Translations under genes and position numbers: made by a program
Source: Kytococcus schroeteri
GTDB taxonomy: Bacteria; Actinomycetota; Actinomycetes; Actinomycetales; Dermatophilaceae
Length of the DNA: 64,000 nucleotides
Assembly (NCBI RefSeq): GCF_002847825.1
Contig: NZ_PKIZ01000001.1
Location: forward strand, 122,861-186,860
Direction: 5' to 3'
The notes under the pieces: model-generated
What the model saw: only the letters and a program-made list of their open reading frames with translations
The model's database searches: none
Told to the model about the DNA's origin: nothing
Part shown: positions 44,151 through 52,020 of the stretch, piece by piece
Layout: each line of letters begins with the position of its first letter
Numbering within the stretch: the stretch's first letter is position 1

Positions 44151-44441
44151 TCAGGCGCGGCCGTCCACCACCTCGTCCACGTGCTGCTTGGCCTCGGCCA
44201 GACCCGCACCGGTCTGCTCCCGGTGCAGCTTGATGGCCGCGATCTGGCGGCCCGACAGGGCCAGCTGGCGCACCTCGTCCGACACCGCCGGCTCCGGCGC
44301 CACGAAGCGCAGGTCGGCCCCGGTGGCACGGGCCAACTCCGCCACCTGCGCCTCGAGGGTGGCCACCCTGCGCCGCAGGCGGACCACCTCCCGTTCGGTG
44401 TCCACGCCGCCGGTGAGGCCGAGGAAGTTCGCGATGCCCAT
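44151..44441 (-). CDS. Small protein with ribosomal L7/L12 C-terminal-like domain
   Basis: A 96-residue protein: a short coiled segment (EREVVRLRRRVATLEAQVAELARA) followed by EVRQLALSGRQIAAIKLHREQTGAGLAEAKQHVDEVVDG. The latter mimics the L7/L12 C-terminal domain that contacts translation factors (GxxIxAIKxxRExTGxGLxEAKxxVD). It lacks the N-terminal dimerisation domain of true L7/L12, so it is not the ribosomal protein. AAGGCT ends 6 nt before the ATG at 44441. Function unknown. Confidence 0.75.
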   Translation of the reverse strand: MGIANFLGLTGGVDTEREVVRLRRRVATLEAQVAELARATGADLRFVAPEPAVSDEVRQLALSGRQIAAIKLHREQTGAGLAEAKQHVDEVVDGRA

Positions 44442-44538
44442 GCCGTCAGCCTTTCACGTCGCAGGGCCCGGTCGATGGGGTGCCGCCGGCGCGTACGGTG
44501 AACACGGCCCCAGCCCATCCCCCCCCGAGAGGAACCCC

Positions 44539-44949
44539 GTGCCCCACACGCCCGACCCCGAGCCCACCACTCCCCCGGCCGACTGGCACCCCAGCATCCG
44601 CGTGACCGCCATGCCGGCCGACGCCAACCCGTACGGAGACATCTTCGGTGGCTGGCTCATGTCGCAGATGGACCTGGCGGCCGGGTCCCTGGCCTCCCTG
44701 CGGGCCAAGGGCCGTGCCGCCACCGTGGCGGTGGACAGCATGTCCTTCGTCCGGCCGGTGACCGTGGGCGCCGAGGTGACGGTCTACACGCACCTGGAGC
44801 ACGAGGGCCGCACCTCGATGAAGGTCGCCGTGCAGGCATGGGCTCGCGACCGCCACTCCGAGGCAGAGGAGCTCATCACCTGCGGTCTGTTCACCTTCGT
44901 CGCCACCGACGACAACGGCCGCCCGCGCCCGCTGCCCCAGGTCGGCTGA
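44539..44949 (+). CDS. Acyl-CoA thioesterase, hotdog fold (YciA-like)
   Basis: The 136-residue protein has the hotdog thioesterase pattern VTAMPADANPYGDIFGGWLMSQMDLAAGSLA (active-site Asn/Asp region), TVAVDSMSFVRPVTVGAEVTVYT and a final beta strand LITCGLFTFVATD. It likely hydrolyses acyl-CoAs in the cytoplasm. Start is GTG 44539 with a good GAGAGGA site, so unlike many neighbours it uses a leader. Convergent with the methyltransferase gene. Confidence 0.88.
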   Translation: MPHTPDPEPTTPPADWHPSIRVTAMPADANPYGDIFGGWLMSQMDLAAGSLASLRAKGRAATVAVDSMSFVRPVTVGAEVTVYTHLEHEGRTSMKVAVQAWARDRHSEAEELITCGLFTFVATDDNGRPRPLPQVG

Positions 44950-44955
44950 GCCGTC

Positions 44956-45720
44956 TCAGGTCGCCGGGCGCCGCCACAGCGTGAGGCGCGCCCCCGGCGC
45001 CGCCGGGTCGTCGAGCTCCCGCTCGGCCACCATCCCGCGCGCCTCCAGGCTGCCCGCCAGGTCGGGCCGCGCGTGCCCCGGGCGGTGCTCGTAGTGGTCG
45101 TGGTCCTCGTACAGCAGGTGCCCGTCGGCATCGAGCCAGCGGTAGGTGAACACCCCGTATCCGCTGCCGTCCGGCGCGGTCTCCACGTGCCCGCCGTGCT
45201 CGATGGTGTGCTCCCCCAGCCGCGTGCTGCCGCGGTAGTCCTGCACCGCTGCGGCGTCCTCCTCGGCCTCCCCCAGCGACGACTCTGTGAGCAGCGCCCC
45301 GCCGGGCACCAGCGCCCCCACCAGGGCGTTCAGCGTGGCCTCCCAGTGGTCCGGCTCCACCATGCCCAGGGCCCAGAACGCGGTCACCAGGTCCACGAAA
45401 CCGGTGCGCGTGAGCTCGTGCGCCGCCACGGGGTGGACCGTCACCTGCCGCTGCAGGTCCCCCTCCTCGGCGATGCGGGTGAGCAGTGCGATGCGCATGC
45501 TCCGCGACGGCTCCACGGCGTGGACCGGCACCCCCGGCCAGGTGCGCGCCATCGCCAGGGTGGGGGTGCCGCTGGCGGCACCCACGTCGAGCACGCCCAC
45601 CCGCGGCGGGGAGATGTGTGGCAGCAGGCTCTCGACGCGGTGGCGCACCTGGGCGCCGTGGTTGAGCTCGTAGAACTGGGCGCCGACGGCGATGGCGTCG
45701 TACGGATCGGTGTGTCGCAT
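44956..45720 (-). CDS. Class I SAM-dependent methyltransferase
   Basis: The 254-residue protein has the SAM-binding motif VGVLDVGAASGTPTLAMARTW, VHAVEPSRSMRIALL with the acidic residue, DLVTAFWALGMV as post-I/II motif, and GGALLTESSLGEAEEDA. Its substrate is unknown; HYEHRPGHARPDL-like His-rich C-terminal part is unusual. GAGGGG lies 6 nt before the ATG at 45720, the start I favour over the ATG at 45726. Upstream, TACCCT (45756-45761) may be the -10, giving a short leader. Lies between the thioesterase and idi genes. Confidence 0.8.
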   Translation of the reverse strand: MRHTDPYDAIAVGAQFYELNHGAQVRHRVESLLPHISPPRVGVLDVGAASGTPTLAMARTWPGVPVHAVEPSRSMRIALLTRIAEEGDLQRQVTVHPVAAHELTRTGFVDLVTAFWALGMVEPDHWEATLNALVGALVPGGALLTESSLGEAEEDAAAVQDYRGSTRLGEHTIEHGGHVETAPDGSGYGVFTYRWLDADGHLLYEDHDHYEHRPGHARPDLAGSLEARGMVAERELDDPAAPGARLTLWRRPAT

Positions 45721-45780
45721 GCGCATCCCCTCGATGTGCGAACGGTTCTCACCCAAGGGTAGGCGAGGCGCCTGCGGTGC

Positions 45781-46353
45781 TCAGGTGAGCAGAGCGTTGA
45801 GCCGCGGGTCGCGGGCCTGCAGCACGAACCAGGGGCTGAAGGCGAACGGTGTTGCACGGAGTGCGGCCACGGCATCGGTCCAGGGCGCCCACGCGGTCTC
45901 GGCCACCTCGTCGGGGTTGGGTGAGGGCAGCGTGGCCGGGTCCACCAGCAGGTCGGCCACGTAGACCGGGCACACCTCGTGCTCCACCACCCCGCCGGCA
46001 TCGACCGCCCGGTAGTGGAAGTCGGGCAGGGCGGGCACCGGCGCGCCCACCGCATCGGCCGGGATGGTGAGCTCCTGGGCCAGGCGGCGGCGGATGGCGC
46101 CCTCGTCGGACTCCCCCGGCGCCGGGTGGCCGCAGCAGGTGTTGGTCCACACCCCCGGCCAGGCCACCTTGCCCAGTGCGCGGCGGGTGAGCAGCACGCG
46201 GCCGTCGGGCGTGCGCAGGTGCACGGAGAACGCGCGGTGCAGGGGTGTGGCGTCGGTGTGCACCTCGGCCTTGTCCGCGGTGCCGATGACGGAGCCGTCC
46301 TCGGCCAGCAGCTCCACCAGCTCGGGGGTCTCGGTCTGCGCGCGCCCGGTCAT
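45781..46353 (-). CDS. idi: Isopentenyl-diphosphate delta-isomerase, type I
   Basis: A 190-residue Nudix-fold isomerase. Diagnostic segments: HRAFSVHLRTPDGRVLLTRRA, GVWTNTCCGHPAPGESDEGAIRRRLAQEL with the catalytic Cys and metal His/Glu, and DAGGVVEHEVCPVYVADL with the catalytic Glu. It interconverts IPP and DMAPP, feeding the crt operon about 1.6 kb away: DMAPP is needed both for GGPP and for the C50 elongation step. TAGGGT ends 6 nt before the ATG at 46353. Confidence 0.94.
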   Translation of the reverse strand: MTGRAQTETPELVELLAEDGSVIGTADKAEVHTDATPLHRAFSVHLRTPDGRVLLTRRALGKVAWPGVWTNTCCGHPAPGESDEGAIRRRLAQELTIPADAVGAPVPALPDFHYRAVDAGGVVEHEVCPVYVADLLVDPATLPSPNPDEVAETAWAPWTDAVAALRATPFAFSPWFVLQARDPRLNALLT

Positions 46354-46502
46354 GGCGCGACCCTAGTCGGCTTGGTCAGGAGCCGGGTGACGGTCGGGCT
46401 GTTCGTGTGAGGCTGCCGGGTTGGCGAGGCCTGGCTGTGGGTGGGAGGCGCCCCGAGACCACGCCCCCCCCCCGCCGCCTCGCCGAGCCCCGAGACAGCC
46501 CA

Positions 46503-46557
46503 CGGTGGGCAACCGGTTGACCTGGGGACTGTTGCAGGGTCGACCGGTTGCCCACGG
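46503..46557. repeat. Intergenic palindrome E
   Basis: GTGGGCAACCGGTTGACC (46505-46522) pairs with 46538-46555 over 18 positions with one wobble; a further C-G pair closes after one mismatch. The loop is 15 nt. The arm ends at the loop with GGT(T/C)GACC, as does palindrome B. Confidence 0.8.
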
Positions 46558-46671
46558 TCGCCAGGGGTGTGGCCGCGCGCACCGGGCGCGTCAACGCCCC
46601 CCACCACCCCGCGCTGGCCGGCGTCCTCGGCGCTCGTCCGCGGTCTGGAATCGCCGGCCCTGGCATGCGAC

Positions 46672-46703
46672 GAGGGCCGCACCCCTGCTGGGATGCGGCC
46701 CTC
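46672..46703 (-). terminator. Hairpin terminator after tRNA-Leu
   Basis: GAGGGCCGCA (46672-46681) pairs perfectly with 46694-46703, just 7 nt past the 3' end of the tRNA on the minus strand; the loop is 12 nt. Confidence 0.8.
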
Positions 46704-46710
46704 GATTCTG

Positions 46711-46794
46711 TGTCCGGAGGGGGACTTGAACCCCCACGCCCTTTACGGGCACTAGCACCTCAAGCTAGCGCGTCTGCCATTCCGCCACCCGGAC
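46711..46794 (-). tRNA. tRNA-Leu (anticodon GAG)
   Basis: The minus strand folds as a class II tRNA: acceptor GTCCGGG pairs with TCCGGAC (one G-T), D arm GGCGGAATGGCAGACGC, anticodon stem CTAGC/GCTAG with loop TTGAGGT giving anticodon GAG (codons CUC/CUU), a long variable arm TGCCCGTAAAGGGCG and T arm GGGGGTTCAAGTCCCCC. The discriminator is A and CCA is not encoded. An extended -10 (TGCTAAAGT, near 46837) lies about 40 nt upstream. Confidence 0.95.
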
Positions 46795-46873
46795 GAGTGG
46801 TGCCACCCACCTCGGTGGGCAACGACAGAGAACTTTAGCACGCGGTTGCCGGTGCTCCGCGCCACTGGGTCGA

Positions 46874-47430
46874 TCATGTGCGCCGGCGCCGGAAGACACT
46901 GCGCCACAACGACGTCCCGCCCACGATCAGCAGGACGAAGAGCATGAACCCGCCCAGCACCACGAGCGCCATGCCGCCGGTCCAGAGGGCGACCGTGCCC
47001 GCGGCGCGCCACACGTCCCCGACCTGCTGCGCGTAGTCCACGAAGGCGAGCGCCAGGACCACCGAGCTGGCCAGCAGGAGAAGGCCCGCGGCGACGGCCC
47101 CTCAGATGTTGTACGGCGACCGAGGACTCACTGGCCGCCCCGGTCGCCCCGGTCGCCGCGGGTTGACGAGGACGGGCATGTGCCCCATGCGCGTGGAGCT
47201 GCGGGGCGCCAGGAGGGTGGCCTCGTGGGACTCCCCGTGGAACACGTACCGGCCGGTGACGCGGTGCTTCTCGGTGTCGTCGCTGTCGGCCGCCTCCTCG
47301 GCGACCACCCGCGCCATCACCTGGTCCGTGGCGCGCGCCCGCCTGAGGGGCTGCTGCAGGCTACCCCTGCGTACACGCCGCTCAGGAGCACGCCCATCAC
47401 GCCGTAGGCCGTCAGTTCTCTGGTGTCCAT
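46874..47430 (-). pseudogene. Broken DUF3592-like membrane protein gene
   Basis: On the minus strand AGGAGGG precedes the ATG at 47430, which opens MDTRELTAYGVMGVLLSGVYAG. Adding one G at the G4 run (47364-47367) would join this to SLQQPLRRARATDQVMARVVAEEAADSD and the beta-rich RVTGRYVFHGESHEATLLAP...MGHMPVLVNPRRP, which looks like the extracytoplasmic part of DUF3592 proteins. An in-frame TGA at 47102-47104 then separates it from GAVAAGLLLLASSVVLALAF and a second membrane helix to RRRRT (stop 46874). So there is one frameshift and one nonsense codon. A 62-residue protein from GTG 47062 is the only intact late frame. The intact neighbour may be a paralogue. Confidence 0.55.
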
Positions 47431-47475
47431 CCCCGGTGTCCCTCCTCGTGCTGCTGGTTGGTCGTGGTCGGCGGG

Positions 47476-48792
47476 TCAGGCCGTGGCCCAGATGGCGATG
47501 CCGGCGAGCGCCCAGACCACGCCACCTGCCAGCAGCACCAGGCCGGCAACGCGCACGACGGCGTGGCGTCGCGGACCGAAGGCCCAGGACCAGCCGGCGC
47601 CTGCCAGCGCCGGCCCCGTCGCCATCATCACGACTCCCCCGAAGATGCCGGCCACCAAGGGTGCCGTCGACTCGATGCCGCGCTCGGCGGCCATGGCCCA
47701 CGCACCACCGAGGAACACCGCCGCACCCGCCGTGAGCCAGAGAAGCGACCTGGCCAGGCCTGCAGGCGTGGGTGGCCGGTGCTCCCCGGCCTCGACGGGG
47801 GGCCGGCGCCCTGCGGGGTCAACCCTCAGCAGCACGGGCTGCCCCGCGGAGACCACCCGCACCATGTGCACCCGGGCACTGTGGGGGCGCCCGTCCAGCT
47901 CCCACCCCACGAGCGGGTCGGAGGTGCTCCTGCCGTCGGGGTTCCACGCCGGTGGCTCGATGACGCGGCCCAGCACCTCGGCGCGCCGCGAGCGGCGGGG
48001 AGTCAGCGTGGCCGTGCTGGCGTTCCAGAGGGTCATGGCCGGGCCGACCATCGCGACGAAGCCGGCCCACATCGCGAGCCACGGCCAGTCCGGGGGGCCC
48101 TGCTCGTCCGGGTCGGCTGGAGGCGGCGGAGCGGTGGGGGCGCGAGAGGGGGACTCCTGCACCGCCGCCACCAGCAGGGCGACGGAGGCGGCCAGGACCA
48201 CCAGGCCCAGGATCGTTCGTCCCCGGGCGTCGGGGCGGAGCGAGTGATGGGTCGACCCCTGCCAGTCGGAGGCGCCCCAGATGACCTGGGCGGCGCCGTA
48301 AATCATGCCCACCAAGAAGCCTGTGAAGCACAGTGTGAAGAGGCGATCGGATGGAGGTGTGAGAACCCACTGCACGGCCAGGAGCCCCAGCCCCGCCGCG
48401 ATGAGGAGGAGCACGCGAGCCACGAGGTGGAGAAGTCGCGGGGGCGTGAGGCCGTGGGCGCGGCTCGCGAACTGCGGTGGAGTGGGCCAGTCCGCGTACA
48501 CCACCAGATCGGTCCACTCCTGCGGGTCCGACGGGAAGGAGGTGGTCTCGAGCCGGTGGACGCGGCCGGCGGCCGGGTACTCCAGCACCAGGGGCTGGTA
48601 GACCACCTTGTCCCCCTCGTGATCAGCCCGGTACGTGGGTGACTGCACCACCCTTGCCTCGACCCGCAGGCGGGGGATGCGCGCCTCGGTCACGTGCCCG
48701 GGCCAGGCCCGCAGGGTGCCGATAGCCAGGAGCACCAGGAGGACTCCGACCAGACCTGCCAGGAAGAGTGCCGGATTGATGGTCCACTCCAT
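47476..48792 (-). CDS. DUF3592-like multi-pass membrane protein
   Basis: The 438-residue protein has about eight membrane helices arranged in two similar halves. Each half has helix, exposed beta domain, helices: the first includes VEARVVQSPTYRADHEGDKVVYQPLVLEYPAAGRVHRLETT, the second SRRAEVLGRVIEPPAWNPDGRST and VVSAGQPVLLRVDPAGRRP. This VxxxGDxVxVRVDP-like pattern is that of DUF3592, duplicated here. Function unknown. A CAACCT hexamer ends 7 nt before the ATG at 48792. The broken gene downstream (45-nt gap) looks like a shorter relative. Confidence 0.7.
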   Translation of the reverse strand: MEWTINPALFLAGLVGVLLVLLAIGTLRAWPGHVTEARIPRLRVEARVVQSPTYRADHEGDKVVYQPLVLEYPAAGRVHRLETTSFPSDPQEWTDLVVYADWPTPPQFASRAHGLTPPRLLHLVARVLLLIAAGLGLLAVQWVLTPPSDRLFTLCFTGFLVGMIYGAAQVIWGASDWQGSTHHSLRPDARGRTILGLVVLAASVALLVAAVQESPSRAPTAPPPPADPDEQGPPDWPWLAMWAGFVAMVGPAMTLWNASTATLTPRRSRRAEVLGRVIEPPAWNPDGRSTSDPLVGWELDGRPHSARVHMVRVVSAGQPVLLRVDPAGRRPPVEAGEHRPPTPAGLARSLLWLTAGAAVFLGGAWAMAAERGIESTAPLVAGIFGGVVMMATGPALAGAGWSWAFGPRRHAVVRVAGLVLLAGGVVWALAGIAIWATA

Positions 48793-48889
48793 GCCGACAA
48801 GGTTGGCAGCAGGCTGACGGGGAGCCCTCCTCCCCCGGGGTGATACCCCTTGCGGGTGACGCATCACCTACATCTCCTAGGCTGGCCCC

Positions 48890-49675
48890 ATGGCCACCTC
48901 CTCGCTCCCCGTCCTGTGCCTTTCCCATGGCGCTCCCCCGCTGGCCGACGACCCCACGTGGACCCGCGAGCTGGCCGACTGGTCGTCCCGCATTGAGCGC
49001 CCGCGCAGCATCCTCATGGTGAGCGCGCACTGGGAGAACGACCCGGTGACCGTCTCCTCCACCACCGGGGCGCCCCTGACCTACGACTTCTGGGGATTCC
49101 CGCAGAAGTACTACGACGTCACCTACGACGCCCCCGCCGCGCCCGAGCTGGCGCAGTCCGTGGCCCGCGCCCTGGCCGAGGCGGGCCCGGTGCACCAGGA
49201 CCAGGCCCGCGGCCTGGACCACGGCGCCTACGTGCCCCTGGTGGAGATGTACCCCGAGGCCGACGTGCCCGTGCTGCAGGTCTCGATGCCGACCCTCGAC
49301 CCCCGCGAGCTGTTCACCATGGGCCAGCGCCTGGCGCCCCTGCGGCAGGAGGGCACGCTCATCGTGGGGTCCGGGTTCACCACCCACAACCTGCGCTGGT
49401 TCAACCCCGCCGCCGGGACCGACGGCACCCCGCCGAGTGCGTCGGCGGAGTTCGACCAGTGGGCCGCCGAGACCGTGGCCGCCGGCGACGTGGACGCGCT
49501 CATCGACTGGGAGGCCAAGGCCCCGGCAGCGCTCCAGGCGCACCCGCGCAGCGAGCACTGGGCCCCGCTGTTCGTGGCCCTGGGGGCGGCGTCGGCCACC
49601 TCCACACCGCGGGGCGAGACCGCTGTGGACGGGTTCTGGTACGGCCTGAGCAAGCGCTCCTGGACCTTCGCCTGA
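48890..49675 (+). CDS. Class III extradiol ring-cleavage dioxygenase, LigB/DODA type
   Basis: A 261-residue protein of the LigB/4,5-DOPA dioxygenase family. Metal ligands are seen in LCLSHGAPPLADDP, MVSAHWEND and GLDHGAYVPLVEMYPEADVPV; VGSGFTTHNLRW and EHWAPLFVALGAA complete the fold. It may cleave a catechol or act on other phenolics; physiological substrates of stand-alone members are usually unknown. TAGGCT ends 6 nt before the ATG at 48890. Convergent with dinB. Confidence 0.9.
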   Translation: MATSSLPVLCLSHGAPPLADDPTWTRELADWSSRIERPRSILMVSAHWENDPVTVSSTTGAPLTYDFWGFPQKYYDVTYDAPAAPELAQSVARALAEAGPVHQDQARGLDHGAYVPLVEMYPEADVPVLQVSMPTLDPRELFTMGQRLAPLRQEGTLIVGSGFTTHNLRWFNPAAGTDGTPPSASAEFDQWAAETVAAGDVDALIDWEAKAPAALQAHPRSEHWAPLFVALGAASATSTPRGETAVDGFWYGLSKRSWTFA

Positions 49676-49714
49676 GCGCGGGCCCGATGCGGTGACGCGC
49701 CGACCGCCCGGGCC

Positions 49715-51085
49715 TCACCAGGCGGGCGGGTCGGCCGGGCGCAGGTCTGGGTCGTCGTGGGCGAAGGTGCGCACCGGCCCCGGCTCGGTACACGGCCCCT
49801 CGAAGCGCACCGTCACCCGCCCCAGACCGCTGCCCCACACCCACCCGGCGCCGTGCTCGGCGTGCACCACGTCGGAGCCCGTCGGCCACGCGGTGCGCCC
49901 CAACCGGGCGTCGTGCGCGTCCTCCGGCTCGGGCGCGGGGGCCTGCTCCACCACGTCCGAGGTGTGGCTCTCCCCCGCCGTCCCCGCCGGTTCGTGCACC
50001 TCGAGCGCCAGTTCGCCCTGGCTGTGCTCCACGAACCCGGAGACGCCCACCCCCAGCAGGCGTACCCCCTCGCCCAGGCCCACCGAGCCCACGAGGCGCA
50101 CCACCGCATCGCCGATGGTGGTCGCGTCGTCGGTGCCGTGGCGCAGCGTCACCGAGCGCAGGTGGGTGGAGAAGTCGTGCTGCCGCAGCTTGAGCGAGAC
50201 CGTGCGGCCGAACAGCCCGGCCTTGCGCAGCCGCCCCGAGACGCGCTCGGCCAGCAGGCGCAGCTCGGCCTCCACGGCGCGCACGTCGGTGAGGTCGGTG
50301 GCGAAGGTCTCCTCGGCCGAGACACTCTTGGCCTCCCGGTGGGTCACCACTTCGCGGTGGTCGACGCCGCGGGCCAGGGCGTGCAGGCCGTGCCCCCAGG
50401 ACTCGCCGAGGATGGACACCAGGTCGGCCAGCGAGACGCGCCGCAGGTCCTGCACGGTGGCCACCCCGAAGGTCCGCAACCGGTCCCCCGTCGCCGGGCC
50501 CACGCCGGGCAGGGCGCGCACGGGCAGCCCGGCCAGGAAGGCCTCCTCCTCGCCGGGCCAGATGACGCGAAACCCGTCCGGCTTGGCGGCCTCGGAGGCC
50601 ATCTTGGCCATCATCTTGGAGCTGCCGATGCCCACCGACGCCGTGAGCCCGCCGGTGGCCCCCGCGATGGCGGAGCGCAGCTCGCGCGCCACGGCCTCGG
50701 CGTCCTGCCGCGACCAGGTCTCCACCGGGTGCGGCGCGTCCCCTGCGGCCAGGTCGGCGTACGCCTCGTCGATGCTCACCTGCTCCACCACCGGCGCCAG
50801 GGCGCGCAGGGCGTCCATGGCCGCGCGGCTGCTGGCCCGGTAGGCCTCGCGCCGCCCGCTGAGGAAGGCCGTTCCCCCGGGCGACAGCGCGCGGGCCTGC
50901 CAGCCCGGCATCGCCGACCGGATGCCGTACACACGCGCCTCGTAGCTGGCCGTGGCCACCACGCCGCGCCGTCCGGTGCCACCCACCACCACCGGACGCC
51001 CCCGCAGGGAGGGCTTGTCGCGTTGCTCCACCGCCGCGAAGAAGGCGTCGAGGTCCACGTGCAGGACCGAGGCGGTGGGGCGCAT
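49715..51085 (-). CDS. dinB: DNA polymerase IV (Y family) with C-terminal extension
   Basis: The 456-residue translesion polymerase has VLHVDLDAFFAAVEQRDKPSLRGRPVVVGG, VSIDEAYADL with the catalytic acids, TASVGIGSSKMMAKMASEAAKPDG, LPGVGPATGDRLRTFGVATVQDL (helix-hairpin-helix) and the little-finger domain to about 340. An extra 100 residues follow, ending WPTGSDVVHAEHGAGWVWGS and RVTVRFEGPCTEPG, a small CarD-like beta domain seen on some actinobacterial Pol IV. No obvious beta-clamp tail is at the end. TACGGT ends 6 nt before the ATG at 51085. Divergent from the sigma gene. Confidence 0.92.
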   Translation of the reverse strand: MRPTASVLHVDLDAFFAAVEQRDKPSLRGRPVVVGGTGRRGVVATASYEARVYGIRSAMPGWQARALSPGGTAFLSGRREAYRASSRAAMDALRALAPVVEQVSIDEAYADLAAGDAPHPVETWSRQDAEAVARELRSAIAGATGGLTASVGIGSSKMMAKMASEAAKPDGFRVIWPGEEEAFLAGLPVRALPGVGPATGDRLRTFGVATVQDLRRVSLADLVSILGESWGHGLHALARGVDHREVVTHREAKSVSAEETFATDLTDVRAVEAELRLLAERVSGRLRKAGLFGRTVSLKLRQHDFSTHLRSVTLRHGTDDATTIGDAVVRLVGSVGLGEGVRLLGVGVSGFVEHSQGELALEVHEPAGTAGESHTSDVVEQAPAPEPEDAHDARLGRTAWPTGSDVVHAEHGAGWVWGSGLGRVTVRFEGPCTEPGPVRTFAHDDPDLRPADPPAW

Positions 51086-51200
51086 GCGCACACCGTAGGT
51101 GACCGGCGGGTCCCCCTCCGGCAGACGCATTCCACCATGGCAGAATCCACGCCGTGGTCCAGCAGAGCGCCACGACTGTTCAGCATGTCTGGAGGCTCTG

Positions 51201-51992
51201 ATGCACCACCACCAGGACGAGACCCCGCGCGGGGCGACGCCGGGATCACCCACCCACGGCGACGCGGAGTCCGTGCGCCGCCGGCTGACCGCCGCCCGTG
51301 ACCTCCCCGAGGCCGCCCGCCAGGCCGAGCTGGCCGAGGTGGTGGCCGACCACCTGCCCTTCGCCCGCCGTCTTGGCCGCCGTCACGCCCCCACGCCCGC
51401 GTGGGTGGACGACTGCGAGCAGGTGGCCTGCATGGGGCTGGTGCTGGCCGTCCAGCGCTGGGACCCCTCCCACGGCACCACCCTCTCGACCTTCGCCGTG
51501 CCCACCATCGTGGGTGAGCTGCGCCGCTACCTGCGCGACAGCACGTGGTGGGTCCGCCCGCCGCGGGCCGTCCAGGAGTTGGCCCTGCAGGTCCGGGCCA
51601 CCGAGGACGAGCTGCGCCAGCGGGTGGGCGGGGAGCCCCCTACGGAGCAGGTGGCGCAGCGGCTCGGCGTGGACGAGGCGCAGGTGCGCGAGGCCCGACG
51701 GGCCCTGGCCGGGCGCTCCCCCGAGGGGCCCGACGACCAGGCCGAGCCGCGGTGGGTCACCGCCGCCCCGGCCGGCCACGTGGACGAGTGGCTCTCCCTG
51801 CAGCCCCACCTGCAGGCCCTGGACCCGCTGGACCGGACGGTGCTGCTGCGCCGCTACCTGGAGGACGAGACGCAGGGCCGCATCGCCGCGTCGATGGGGA
51901 TCTCCCAGGCCCAGGTGAGCCGGCGGCTGCAGCGGGCCCTGACCACCCTGCGTGCCCAGGTGCAGCAGCAGCGCGGGCAGGACACCGCCTGA
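51201..51992 (+). CDS. Group III sigma factor, SigB/SigF/SigG class
   Basis: A 263-residue sigma factor with region 2 (DCEQVACMGLVLAVQRWDPSHG and TTLSTFAVPTIVGELRRYLRD), WWVRPPRAVQELALQVR as the 2-3 boundary, region 3 helix (QVAQRLGVDEAQVREARRAL) and region 4 (LDRTVLLRRYLEDETQGRIAASMGISQAQVSRRLQRAL). The TFAVPTIVGELRRYLRD signature marks stress/sporulation-type SigB/SigF sigmas. No anti-sigma or anti-anti-sigma gene is next to it, which is unusual for this class. GGAGG precedes the ATG at 51201. Shares a 115-nt divergent region with dinB. Confidence 0.92.
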   Translation: MHHHQDETPRGATPGSPTHGDAESVRRRLTAARDLPEAARQAELAEVVADHLPFARRLGRRHAPTPAWVDDCEQVACMGLVLAVQRWDPSHGTTLSTFAVPTIVGELRRYLRDSTWWVRPPRAVQELALQVRATEDELRQRVGGEPPTEQVAQRLGVDEAQVREARRALAGRSPEGPDDQAEPRWVTAAPAGHVDEWLSLQPHLQALDPLDRTVLLRRYLEDETQGRIAASMGISQAQVSRRLQRALTTLRAQVQQQRGQDTA

Positions 51993-52016
51993 GCCGGCGG
52001 CGCCGTCCCCGCCGGC
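51993..52016. terminator. Hairpin between convergent sigma factor and acyltransferase genes
   Basis: GCCGGCGG (51993-52000) pairs with CCGCCGGC (52009-52016) immediately after the sigma stop. Confidence 0.6.
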
Positions 52017-52020
52017 GGGA

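Larger units (their letters stand above)
46354..46710. other. 357-nt intergenic space with palindrome E, a C10 run and the tRNA terminator
   Basis: From left to right it contains the idi promoter, a homopolymer of ten C (46464-46473), palindrome E (46503-46557) and the tRNA-Leu hairpin terminator (46672-46703). I find no protein gene supported here. Confidence 0.7.

Noticed and set aside
46711..46794. tRNA-Leu as an integration site of a mobile island
   Set aside because: No integrase, no repeat of the tRNA 3' end and no compositional island was found nearby, despite the palindrome downstream.
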